From contig JAFOEU010000098.1 in the NCBI GenBank assembly GCA_017387685.1, positions 1 through 50,504 of the forward strand: a DNA stretch of 50,504 nt, given 5' to 3'. The stretch is from Clostridia bacterium. Its GTDB lineage: Bacteria; Bacillota; Clostridia; Oscillospirales; CAG-272. The position numbers were made by a program, and so were the translations under genes. Numbering within the stretch: position 1 is the stretch's first letter; every line of letters starts with the position of its first letter. The notes under the pieces were generated by a model. The model saw nothing but the letters and a program-made list of their open reading frames with translations, did no database searches and was not told the DNA's origin. Positions 42,146 to 49,519 of the stretch are shown here, piece by piece.

Positions 42146-42913
42146 TTACTGTGCCGCGTTTACGATAGCAGCGAACTTCTCGGGAACGAGGGATGCGCCG
42201 CCGATAAGACCGCCGTCTACGTCGGGCTTTGCAAGAAGCTCTGCAGCGTTAGCGTCGTTCATAGATCCGCCGTACTGGATGGTTACGGACTCTGCAACCT
42301 CTTCGCCGTAAAGACCTGCAACTACCTTACGGATAACTGCGCAAGTCTCCTGTGCCTGCTCGGGGGTAGCGGTGAGGCCGGTGCCGATTGCCCAAACGGG
42401 CTCGTATGCGATGATTACGTTCTTGAGCTCCTCAGCGGTGATACCTGCGAGGTCGAGCTTGGTCTGCATGCCAACAACCTCATCGGTGATGCCTGCAAGT
42501 CTCTCTTCCTTAACCTCACCGAGGCAGAGGATAACCTTCATGCCTGCTGCAAGAGCAGCCTTGGTGCGGAGGTTAACGGTCTCGTCGGTCTCTGCGAAGT
42601 ACTGACGTCTCTCGGAGTGGCCTACGATAACGTACTCAACGCCGATAGCGCGGAGCATTTCAGCGGAAACTTCACCGGTGTACGCGCCCTTGGGTGCGAA
42701 GTGAACGTTCTCAGCGCCGATCTTGATATTAGTGCCCTCTGCTGCTTCCATAGCTGCCGCGATGGTTACGTAGGGAGCGCAGAAAATGATGTCGCAATTG
42801 TCCTTGCCTGCAACGAGGGGAGTTACGTTCTTAATGAACTCACGTGCCTCTGCGGGGGTGAAATTCATCTTCCAGTTGCCTGCGATTACTGTTCTTCTCT
42901 TTGCGGGATTCAT
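42146..42913 (-). CDS. tpiA: Triosephosphate isomerase
   Basis: Glycolytic enzyme that interconverts glyceraldehyde-3-phosphate and dihydroxyacetone phosphate, 255 residues. Lys15 in GNWKMN, His in VIVGHSERR, the catalytic Glu in IIAYEPVWAIGTG, and IQYGGSMNDANA plus GGLIGGASL in the phosphate-binding loops are all present. AAAGG precedes the ATG. It lies downstream of pgk on the same strand, but a 227-bp gap with a family A element separates them, so the usual gap-pgk-tpi operon is broken. Confidence 0.96.
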   Translation of the reverse strand: MNPAKRRTVIAGNWKMNFTPAEAREFIKNVTPLVAGKDNCDIIFCAPYVTIAAAMEAAEGTNIKIGAENVHFAPKGAYTGEVSAEMLRAIGVEYVIVGHSERRQYFAETDETVNLRTKAALAAGMKVILCLGEVKEERLAGITDEVVGMQTKLDLAGITAEELKNVIIAYEPVWAIGTGLTATPEQAQETCAVIRKVVAGLYGEEVAESVTIQYGGSMNDANAAELLAKPDVDGGLIGGASLVPEKFAAIVNAAQ

Positions 42914-42990
42914 ATGTTTATCCTACCTTTCAAAAATTACAAATTAATTTAGATAGCTGAAATTGGTATATTTCGGTGCGAGGACCGAGG

Positions 42991-43140
42991 TTTTTAGTTG
43001 TTAGCAGTTAGTTTTTAGTTGTTAGTTGAAGGTAGAAATTTTCTCGCAAGCTCGAAAATTATTTCAATAAAAATGAAAATTTCCGAACGAAGTGAGGAAA
43101 TTCTCCTCCAACTAATAACTAACAACTAATAACTAAAAAC
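42991..43140. repeat. Family A full element between pgk and tpiA
   Basis: The right end has heptads AGTTATT/AGTTGTT directly after the pgk stop; the left end has inverted heptads (AGTTGTTAGCAGTTAG, AGTTTTT). Inner palindromes are TTTTCTCGCAAGCTCGAAAA and TTTCCGAACGAAGTGAGGAAA, with AAGGTAGAAA next to the first. Confidence 0.85.
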
Positions 43141-44331
43141 TTACTCTTTGTCCTGGAGGCACGCGATACCGGGAAGCTCGAGACCCTCGAGGAACTCGAG
43201 AGATGCGCCGCCGCCGGTGGAGATGTGAGTCATCTTGTCTGCATAGCCGAGCTTCTCAACAGCTGCTGCGGAGTCGCCGCCGCCGATGATGGAGATCGCG
43301 CCGCTCTCTGCAACTGCGTTAGCAACTGCATTGGTGCCTGCTGCGAAGTTAGTCCACTCGGAAACGCCCATCGGGCCGTTCCATACAACGGTGCCTGCGC
43401 CCTTGATAGCGTCAGCGAAGAGCTTCTGGGTGTTTGCGCCGATGTCAAGACCCATCCAACCGTCGGGAATGTTATCGGAATCAACGTCCATATACTCGGT
43501 GTTCTCGTCGTAAGCCTTACCTACTCTGTTGTCGATGGGGAGGAGGAACTTAACGCCCTTTGCCTGTGCCTTTGCCATCATTTCCTTAGCGAGGTCGATC
43601 TTGTCGTGCTCGCAGAGGGAGGTACCAACGCTGTAGCCCTGTGCTGCGAAGAAGGTGTATGCCATACCGCCGCCGATGATGAGGGTATCAACCTTCTCGA
43701 TGAGGTTGTTGATAACGCCGATCTTATCGGAAACCTTTGCGCCGCCGAGGATGGAAACGAAGGGACGTGCGGGATCGGAAAGAGCCTTGCCCATTACGCC
43801 GATTTCCTTCTGGATGAGGTAGCCGCAAACTGCGGGGAGGTAATCAGCTGCACCTGCGGTGGAAGCGTGTGCACGGTGAGCCGCGCCGAAAGCGTCGTTT
43901 ACGAAGATCTCAGCCATAGAAGCGAGTTCCTTAGCAAACTCGGGATCGTTCTTCTCTTCTCTCTTGTCAAAACGGGTGTTCTCAAGAAGGAGAGCCTGTC
44001 CGCACTCGAGAGCTGCAGCCATAGCCTTGGTCTCGGGACCAATGGTGTCGGGAGCGAGCTTTACTTCCTGACCGAGGATCTCGGTGAGGCGAGCCGCTAC
44101 GGGAGCGAGGGAGTACTTGGGGTTAACTTCGCCCTTGGGCTTACCCATGTGAGAGCAAAGAATAACTGCCGCACCCTGATTGAGGAGGTACTTGATGGTG
44201 GGGATAGCCTCAACGATTCTCTTGTCGGAGGTGATCACGCCATCCTTGAGCGGAACGTTGAAGTCGCAACGTACGAGGACTTTCTTACCGGATACCTGAA
44301 TGTCCTCAATGTTTTTCTTGTTGTAGGTCAT
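43141..44331 (-). CDS. pgk: Phosphoglycerate kinase
   Basis: Glycolytic ATP-forming kinase that converts 1,3-bisphosphoglycerate to 3-phosphoglycerate, 396 residues in two lobes. It shows [60 protein letters not shown] and the C-terminal nucleotide loop [15 protein letters not shown] lies before the ATG. It has its own promoter, and no gapdh gene is adjacent. Confidence 0.97.
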   Translation of the reverse strand: MTYNKKNIEDIQVSGKKVLVRCDFNVPLKDGVITSDKRIVEAIPTIKYLLNQGAAVILCSHMGKPKGEVNPKYSLAPVAARLTEILGQEVKLAPDTIGPETKAMAAALECGQALLLENTRFDKREEKNDPEFAKELASMAEIFVNDAFGAAHRAHASTAGAADYLPAVCGYLIQKEIGVMGKALSDPARPFVSILGGAKVSDKIGVINNLIEKVDTLIIGGGMAYTFFAAQGYSVGTSLCEHDKIDLAKEMMAKAQAKGVKFLLPIDNRVGKAYDENTEYMDVDSDNIPDGWMGLDIGANTQKLFADAIKGAGTVVWNGPMGVSEWTNFAAGTNAVANAVAESGAISIIGGGDSAAAVEKLGYADKMTHISTGGGASLEFLEGLELPGIACLQDKE

Positions 44332-44376
44332 ATTAAAAACCTGCCTTTCGCAAATTTAATTTCTTTCCAATATATT

Positions 44377-44405
44377 AATATATCACAAATTTGGTGATTA
44401 ATCAA
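44377..44405 (-). promoter_or_regulatory. pgk promoter
   Basis: On the minus strand TTGATT (44405-44400), a 17-bp spacer and TATATT (44382-44377). Confidence 0.65.
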
Positions 44406-44432
44406 TAGGATTGCGTAAATTTTTTAAAAATT

Positions 44433-44612
44433 ACGTCGGCGAAGCCGACATATCGTGCCGAAGGTATATCGTATCCGAAGGATATATCGTGCGTAGCATA
44501 CCGTGTCGAAGACCAAAATGGGTAAACACGATATATTCGCTTCGCTCATACGATATATTGCGCAAGCGCAATACGATATATGAATACGATATGTTCGCCG
44601 TTGGCGAACGTG
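44433..44612. repeat. Family B hairpin chain with a switch of orientation
   Basis: The first half has hairpins GTCGGCGAAGCCGAC, GCCGAAGGT, ATCCGAAGGAT and GTCGAAGAC joined by ATATCGT. The second half has TTCGCTTCGCTCA, TTGCGCAAGCGCAA and TTCGCCGTTGGCGAA joined by ACGATATA, which is the reverse complement of the first spacer. The chain fills the 320-bp gap between pgk and thiI; no gene is visible there. Confidence 0.8.
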
Positions 44613-44651
44613 AGCGCTCGTCTTTTAGTTTATGCGAACAAAACGACTCCG

Positions 44652-45839
44652 TCAATCCTCGATCCCGCGAACCGTGATGATCTCCTCGGTTGCGAGTGCC
44701 TTTTCGCAGAGGGCGGCGAAGTCGAGCTTCTGCTCCTCGGCGATGACTTTATCAAGCTCGGGCTTGGTCTTGGGGTGGCGGGGGGTGAAGACGGTACAGC
44801 AGTCCTCGTAGGGGAGGATCGAGGTCTCAAAGCTGCCGATGCGGCGCGCGTAGGTGACGATCTCCTCCTTATCAAGACCGATGCAAGGTCTGAAAACGGG
44901 GATATTTACTGCCGAATTGGTGACGTGGAGTGCCTGAATGGTCTGCGATGCGACCTGACCCATGCTCTCGCCCGTGACGAGCGCGTTGCAGTTCGAGTCG
45001 ATCGCGATGCGCTCCGAGATCGTCATCATAAAGCGGCGAAGAAGGAGGGTGAAATAGTCCTCGTTGCAGCTCTTGGCGATCTCCTCCTCGATCTCGGTGA
45101 GAGATACGATATGGAGTCGCACGCTTCCCGCCCAGCCCGCAACGATACGCGCGAGCTCGATGACCTTTTCACGCGCCTCGATCGAGGTGTAGGGGAAGGC
45201 TTCGTAATAAACGGCTTCGATCTTGACGCCGCGCTTTGCCATCATCCAGCCGGCAACGGGGGAGTCGATTCCGCCCGAAAGCAGGAGGAGTCCGCGTCCG
45301 TTCGAGCCGACGGGCATACCGCCCGCGCCCTGCTCCTGACCCGCGCCGATATAAGCGGCGTCATCGCGGATCTCGCACTTGACGAGAACCTGGGGATTAT
45401 GAACGTCAACCTTTAAGTGGTTGAATCTTGAAAGTATCTTACCGCCGAGCTCACGGCTGACGGCGTCCGAGGTCATCGGGAAACGCTTGTCCGCGCGCTT
45501 GGTCTCAACCTTGAAGGTGCGCGCGTTCGCAAGTCGGTCGCCGAGATATTCAATGGCGAGCGCGACGATATCGTCGAAATTCTTTTCGGTCTGCGCCACG
45601 CGGGATACGGCAACGATGCCAAAGGTCTTGCGGAGAAGCGCATAAGCGGTGTCAAACTGCTCCGAGGTCAGCTCCTCGGCGGGTTCGACGCGGATAACGC
45701 TCTGGGAGCGTACTATCTGAAATTTACCGACGTGTCCGAGGCGGAATTTGATCTCGCGGACGAGCAGTGCCTCAAAGGTCGCGCGGTTTGCGCCCTTGAG
45801 CGCGATCTCACCGTATTTGCAAAGGAAGATCTCACGCAT
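44652..45839 (-). CDS. thiI: tRNA 4-thiouridine synthase ThiI
   Basis: Transfers sulfur to U8 of tRNA and can supply sulfur for thiamin thiazole, 395 residues. It has the N-terminal ferredoxin-like/THUMP region (MREIFLCKYGEIALKGANR) and a PP-loop ATPase (LLSGGIDSPVAGWMMAKRG). There is no C-terminal rhodanese domain, as is normal in Bacillota. ATG 45839 is chosen because homologous ThiI proteins start there and it overlaps the upstream gene by 8 bp; the frame open to 45887 lies inside that gene. Bacillota often pair thiI with a cysteine desulfurase, which is not seen here. Confidence 0.93.
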   Translation of the reverse strand: MREIFLCKYGEIALKGANRATFEALLVREIKFRLGHVGKFQIVRSQSVIRVEPAEELTSEQFDTAYALLRKTFGIVAVSRVAQTEKNFDDIVALAIEYLGDRLANARTFKVETKRADKRFPMTSDAVSRELGGKILSRFNHLKVDVHNPQVLVKCEIRDDAAYIGAGQEQGAGGMPVGSNGRGLLLLSGGIDSPVAGWMMAKRGVKIEAVYYEAFPYTSIEAREKVIELARIVAGWAGSVRLHIVSLTEIEEEIAKSCNEDYFTLLLRRFMMTISERIAIDSNCNALVTGESMGQVASQTIQALHVTNSAVNIPVFRPCIGLDKEEIVTYARRIGSFETSILPYEDCCTVFTPRHPKTKPELDKVIAEEQKLDFAALCEKALATEEIITVRGIED

Positions 45840-46203
45840 CGTCTTCGTCCTCGCTCTCGAGTGCTGCCTCTTCCTCAAGCGCGGCAAGCTCCTCGTCGGT
45901 CAGCTCTACGGCATCCTCGCCCATAACGATGACGGTTGCATCGTCGAGCATATCCTCGGGGACGTAAAAATCAACGCCCGAGGTACAAAAGCCCATAAAA
46001 ACGCGCATCCAGGAGTCGGTTGTGTTCTCCTTGCAGACGTAGGGAATGCCCGCGCCGCGCAAAAGGCTTTCGATAACTCCCTGCTCGCCGTTGTCGGCGG
46101 CGGTCATAAGCTTTGCGAATTTAACACCGTCCTTCAGGAAGGTGGGAATATCCTCTATGCCCGCAGTTTCGGTGGGCATAGGTCTGCGTCCGAAATCTTT
46201 CAT
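45832..46203 (-). CDS. DUF2007-like small protein
   Basis: A 123-residue acidic protein. Residues 28-85 (VKFAKLMTAADNGEQGVIESLLRGAGIPYVCKENTTDSWMRVFMGF...GVDFYVPEDMLDDA) match the pattern of DUF2007 'putative signal transducing proteins', which have a small ferredoxin-like fold. The C-terminal tail is very Glu/Asp-rich. Its start overlaps the exonuclease stop by 4 bp (ATGA) and its end overlaps thiI by 8 bp, so three genes are coupled. The function is unknown. Confidence 0.78.
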   Translation of the reverse strand: MKDFGRRPMPTETAGIEDIPTFLKDGVKFAKLMTAADNGEQGVIESLLRGAGIPYVCKENTTDSWMRVFMGFCTSGVDFYVPEDMLDDATVIVMGEDAVELTDEELAALEEEAALESEDEDDA

Positions 46204-47300
46204 TCGTTTGCCTCCGGTTCACTCTCATAATAATGAGGGAAGAGTCTTTCCCAGACCTTCATACAGCCGATGGTGTCGGCGATCGAGGTGTGGGCAACGC
46301 CGTCCCATTCGATGCCGAAGCAAGCCATCGCGTCGGTCAGGCTCGCGTGCTCGATATCGGGGCGGTGCTCGTGTATGTAGCGAACGAATTCGTTAGCACA
46401 GCAACGGATCTTCGAATGAAGCGCCTTGCGCTCCTTTTCGGTAGCGTAAATGTACTTGATGTGGCTGTAGTCGGTCGAAACACCGTAAGCGATGAGGTTA
46501 TCCGCACCCGCGAAGATCTCCTTGATCTGGGGGGTGAGCTCCTCGAGAGTCTGCGCGTCCTTGACCATTTCGGGGGTAATGCCGTGGATCTTTTCGGTGC
46601 GCTTCCACTTCTTTGTGTGAACGGGACGGACGAGGGTGTCCATTATCTTCTCGCCGAGGGCGTTGAAGATCGAGATCGAGATGATCTCATCGTGATCGTA
46701 AAAGCCCGTCAGCTCAAGGTCGAAGAAAAGAACGCGGCTGCGGTCCATTCCGTAGTATGCGTTTCTGTGCGCATCTCCCTCAGCGCGGCGGACTGCAAGA
46801 TCCTCCTCATAGCAAGCGCGGCAGAGCTTCTTCTTGAAGCGGACGTCCTTACCGCACTTGACGCACATAAGCGGCATGCGGAGGGTGGTCATTTTGTCGT
46901 AGAAATAAACGATCTCCTTATCTCTGCGACGTGTGAAGGCAACGGGCTCCTCGATGACCTCGAGGTGCATCGCGGTGAGTCGCTCCTTGGGATAATAGCC
47001 GAAGGATGCGGCACGGCGCATAGACATACGCTCAATCTCGGTGCCCGATTCAAGCACGACGGTCTCCTGACGCGCATCGGGCGCGTACCAGAGCTCGGGA
47101 TCCGACTCGGTAAGCTTTTCGGGATCGAACCAGAAAACAACGCCTCCGTTTTTACCTTCCGAATACGCCGCAGGTGCACCGTCGGGTGCAAGATGCATGA
47201 GCTTGAGAGTAGCTCTGTCAAGATAATTTTTTGCTTGCGCTTCACGGTAGCTGACTTGCGGCACTGTCGCCCCGCTGCGCAGTCTGATACTTTCCTTCAA
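46200..47300 (-). CDS. Zinc-ribbon plus DEDDh 3'-5' exonuclease protein
   Basis: A 366-residue protein. The N-terminal 140 residues are of no family I recognise. A four-Cys zinc ribbon follows (Cys146, 149, 160, 163 in CVKCGKDVRFKKKLCRAC). Residues 188-355 form a DnaQ-like exonuclease domain with Asp194 and Glu196 in FFDLELTGF, Asp278 in TDYSHIK, and His337 and Asp342 in AHTSIADT, so the DEDDh set is complete. The start is TTG, 8 bp after AGGAGG. It leads the operon with the DUF2007-like protein and thiI. DNA versus RNA substrate cannot be decided. Confidence 0.85.
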   Translation of the reverse strand: MKESIRLRSGATVPQVSYREAQAKNYLDRATLKLMHLAPDGAPAAYSEGKNGGVVFWFDPEKLTESDPELWYAPDARQETVVLESGTEIERMSMRRAASFGYYPKERLTAMHLEVIEEPVAFTRRRDKEIVYFYDKMTTLRMPLMCVKCGKDVRFKKKLCRACYEEDLAVRRAEGDAHRNAYYGMDRSRVLFFDLELTGFYDHDEIISISIFNALGEKIMDTLVRPVHTKKWKRTEKIHGITPEMVKDAQTLEELTPQIKEIFAGADNLIAYGVSTDYSHIKYIYATEKERKALHSKIRCCANEFVRYIHEHRPDIEHASLTDAMACFGIEWDGVAHTSIADTIGCMKVWERLFPHYYESEPEANE

Positions 47301-47362
47301 AATCAGACCTCCTATAAAACTAATGCACGGCGCAACCCGCGCATATGACTTTCCAAATAACT

Positions 47363-47391
47363 ATTATATCATATATTTTTAATATTTACAA
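47363..47391 (-). promoter_or_regulatory. Promoter of the exonuclease-thiI operon
   Basis: On the minus strand TTGTAA (47391-47386), a 17-bp spacer and TATAAT (47368-47363), about 60 bp before the TTG start. Confidence 0.65.
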
Positions 47392-47483
47392 TAGTAAAAT
47401 ATGAATTAAGTTTATATTTGAATGATTTTGTTATATATTATATATTATTATACAAAAAACGAACAAGATGATGTTGCGTGGTC

Positions 47484-47756
47484 GACGGTCCCGGGCAGCA
47501 CTAAATTAATAATAGATAATATTCAATGGAAATTATAAAATTATCACAGTAGGGACCGACGTCCTCGGCGGTCCGTGGGCATTAAATTATTTATGTGTCT
47601 AAAATCAAGAACATATAATGCTATTTTCTTGATTATATGCAAAGCAATAATTCCATTGGGCTCGGACCGCCGAGGACGTCGGTCCCTACAGGTATAATTA
47701 AATTATTACTCCTAAACATCATCAAATAACAACCTTTGTGCTGCTCGGGACGTCGG
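47484..47756. mobile_element. Nested inverted-repeat element
   Basis: The inner arms 47549-47575 and 47663-47689 are perfect 27-bp inverted repeats beginning GTAGGGACCGACGTCC. The outer arms, CCCGGGCAGCAC (47490-47501) and GTGCTGCTCGGG (47739-47750), are imperfect inverted repeats. A similar start, AAATTATCACNGTAG, recurs at 50464. There is no coding sequence. The element occupies the first part of the 1.28-kb gap between the exonuclease and lipid-kinase genes. Confidence 0.65.
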
Positions 47757-47831
47757 GGGCGCCGTCCCCTACGGCTTTTAATTTTATATGTGCATAGGGG
47801 TAAAGAGTGCGGTAGAATAAAGTTCGGGAGT

Positions 47832-47969
47832 TGCGCCGTCTGCGGACGGCGCGCGATATGCTTGCTTCGCAAGCGCGATATATCCGCTTCGCGGATACGA
47901 TATACCTGCGGCACGATATGTTTCGCTTTGCGAAACGTAAAGGTAGAAATTTGCCCGGGGGCAAATTTC
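47832..47969. repeat. Family B hairpin chain (CGATATR spacers)
   Basis: Hairpins GCGCCGTCTGCGGACGGCGC, GCTTGCTTCGCAAGC, TCCGCTTCGCGGA and TTTCGCTTTGCGAAA are joined by GCGATATA, TACGATATA and CACGATATG. The end is CGTAAAGGTAG plus AAATTTGCCCGGGGGCAAATTT. Confidence 0.85.
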
Positions 47970-48013
47970 AATCAGAATCAAATCAGCCATACGATCTTAC
48001 AGCTCGGAAATAT

Positions 48014-48097
48014 AGTTCCCGCACACAAAAAGCCCCGTCCGCTTGCGGAAGGGGGTGGGGAAGGTAGTCAGCACCTGTACGAGGGAGTTCGCTCCCA
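48014..48097. repeat. E repeat, copy 1 (84 bp)
   Basis: Direct repeat with the copy at 48278-48362. It has AGTTCCCGCACAC, then CCCCGTCCGCTTGCGGAAGG, GGTGGGGAAGGTAGTCAGCA, CCTGTACGAGGGAGTTCGC and CTCCCA. It is non-coding. Confidence 0.75.
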
Positions 48098-48129
48098 AAC
48101 AAAACCAAGGGCGAAATTTAATAAAGATG

Positions 48130-48245
48130 AAAAAATCCGCCGAAGCGGATTTTTACCTTCACGTTCCGCAAAGCGGAACATATCGTATCGAAGATATATC
48201 GTGTGAAACATATCGTGCCGCAGGCATATCGCGTGCCGAAGGCAC
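48130..48245. repeat. Family B hairpin chain, inverted relative to 47832-47969
   Basis: It begins with AAAATCCGCCGAAGCGGATTTT and TACCTTCACG. Hairpins TTCCGCAAAGCGGAA, ATCGAAGAT, GCCGCAGGC and GTGCCGAAGGCAC follow, joined by CATATCGT/ATATCGT. It faces the chain at 47832-47969, and E copy 1 lies between them. Confidence 0.8.
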
Positions 48246-48277
48246 CAAAAAACGATGTCCGGAACGCTGAACAAACA

Positions 48278-48362
48278 AGTTCCCGCGCACTAAAAATCCC
48301 CGTCCGCTTGCGGACGGGGATGGGGAAGGTAGTCAGCACCTGTACGAGGGAGTTTGCGCCCA
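48278..48362. repeat. E repeat, copy 2 (85 bp)
   Basis: Same sequence as copy 1 with about ten differences. In the central hairpin CCCCGTCCGCTTGCGGACGGGG both arms are complementary here, while copy 1 has mismatches. A related hairpin lies at about 17375-17405. Confidence 0.75.
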
Positions 48363-48381
48363 AGCGATATCATGAAGGAAT

Positions 48382-48426
48382 GACTTAACCCCCACTTCCC
48401 TACAATCGGGAAGTGGGGGTTAAGTC
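48382..48426. repeat. Perfect hairpin after E repeat
   Basis: GACTTAACCCCCACTTCCC pairs exactly with GGGAAGTGGGGGTTAAGTC around a short loop. It is not followed by a T-run, so it is probably not a terminator. Confidence 0.7.
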
Positions 48427-48514
48427 CAAAAATCCGAAGCAAGCTTCGTATTTTTGAAGCGCGGTGGCGAGACCTGAAGGTCTCGCATTGGTCCGAGGCT
48501 CTGCCTCGGCTCCG

Positions 48515-48546
48515 CTTAAGAAATTTTTTGAAAAAAGTTTCTTAAG
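48515..48546 (-). terminator. CTTAAG hairpin downstream of the lipid kinase
   Basis: CTTAAGAAA...TTTCTTAAG with a T/A-rich centre lies about 35 bp after the kinase stop (minus strand). A near-identical 32-bp hairpin sits at 50273-50304, upstream of the same operon. Confidence 0.55.
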
Positions 48547-48580
48547 GATCTTCAAAAACTTTGCCGCCGGTGGGGGGGAG

Positions 48581-49519
48581 TTAGTTTTTGCGTTGTTTGG
48601 TGTCGAGGACGAGGTTTGCGGCTTTGGGGATATTCGTCACAGTGACCTTTCCGGGGCAGATCGCCTTTTCTCCGTCGAGCGTCCAGGGTGTGCCCTTGGG
48701 CATCTCGAACGTGACGTGGCGCGTGCGGAAAAATTTGATCAGCTTACAGTTATGCAGATCCGACTGCATAACCGCCATTGCGATCTGACTCAGCTCCGCG
48801 GGGTCCTTCGGCATCGTTACAAGCACTACCTCGAAAAGTCCGTCCGACATATCGACCTCATCCTCGCCGAGCTTCACAACTCCGCCGACAGAACGCGTAT
48901 TGCTGACCGCACCGAATGCGAGATCGGCAATTATCCGCTTACCCTCAGACGTGGTGCAAACAGTATGAATCGGCTTGATCTTAAAGAAGTCGTTGACGCC
49001 CGAAAGGACGTACGCGAGGTAGCCGAGATTATTCTTGACCGACTGCGGCGTGGTATAGGACGGCGATGAAAACGCGCCAAAGGATGCGATGTAGCTGAAA
49101 TAACGCTCCGCGCCGAAGCGTCCGAGGTCGAAATTGAGCAGCTTTCCGCGATTTAAGTTCTCCGCGATCTCCCTTGCCGCCTCGGGCGGGTCGAGCGGGA
49201 GTCCGAGACCGTTTGCAAAATCATTTGTCGTGCCCGCGGGGATATATCCGACGGGCATTTTTGAATGCGCCTCGCGCAGACCGGTCAGAACTTCGTTGAG
49301 AGTTCCGTCGCCGCCGCAACAAAGCACGGCATCACATCTGCCCTCGGCATGAAGCGCCGCCGCTTCGCGCGCAATACGGATGGCGTCTCCCCTTCCCTTT
49401 GTCAAAAGAACGGTCGGAACAACGTCCTTTGCCGACAAAGCCTCGATCACTCCGAAGAGTGCGGATTTGCCCTTAAGCTTTCCCGAAACGGGATTTACGA
49501 TAAGAATTACGTTTTTCAT
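48581..49519 (-). CDS. Diacylglycerol/lipid kinase family protein
   Basis: Cytoplasmic, membrane-associated lipid kinase of the DgkB/YegS type, 312 residues. The N-terminal kinase domain has VNPVSGKLKGK and the nucleotide loop CCGGDGTLNEVLTGL; the second domain has VGYIPAGTTNDFANGLGLP and ends in the usual beta-rich part (MPKGTPWTLDGEKAICPG). I use ATG 49519, which overlaps the GDPD stop (ATGA); the GTG at 49528 is possible but has no ribosome-binding site. Phosphatidic-acid recycling fits with the GDPD gene in the same operon. Confidence 0.9.
   Translation of the reverse strand: MKNVILIVNPVSGKLKGKSALFGVIEALSAKDVVPTVLLTKGRGDAIRIAREAAALHAEGRCDAVLCCGGDGTLNEVLTGLREAHSKMPVGYIPAGTTNDFANGLGLPLDPPEAAREIAENLNRGKLLNFDLGRFGAERYFSYIASFGAFSSPSYTTPQSVKNNLGYLAYVLSGVNDFFKIKPIHTVCTTSEGKRIIADLAFGAVSNTRSVGGVVKLGEDEVDMSDGLFEVVLVTMPKDPAELSQIAMAVMQSDLHNCKLIKFFRTRHVTFEMPKGTPWTLDGEKAICPGKVTVTNIPKAANLVLDTKQRKN

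Noticed and set aside
43225-44397. Long plus-strand frame across pgk
   Set aside because: It is a shadow of phosphoglycerate kinase, whose identity is certain.
44652-46203. Two separate operons for thiI and the DUF2007-like gene
   Set aside because: The 8-bp and 4-bp overlaps and lack of an internal promoter argue for one transcript.
47301-48580. Hidden RNA gene or small protein in the 1.28-kb gap
   Set aside because: I looked for tRNA-like folds and for small frames with ribosome-binding sites and found only repeats and hairpins. A small RNA made from the repeats cannot be excluded without RNA data.
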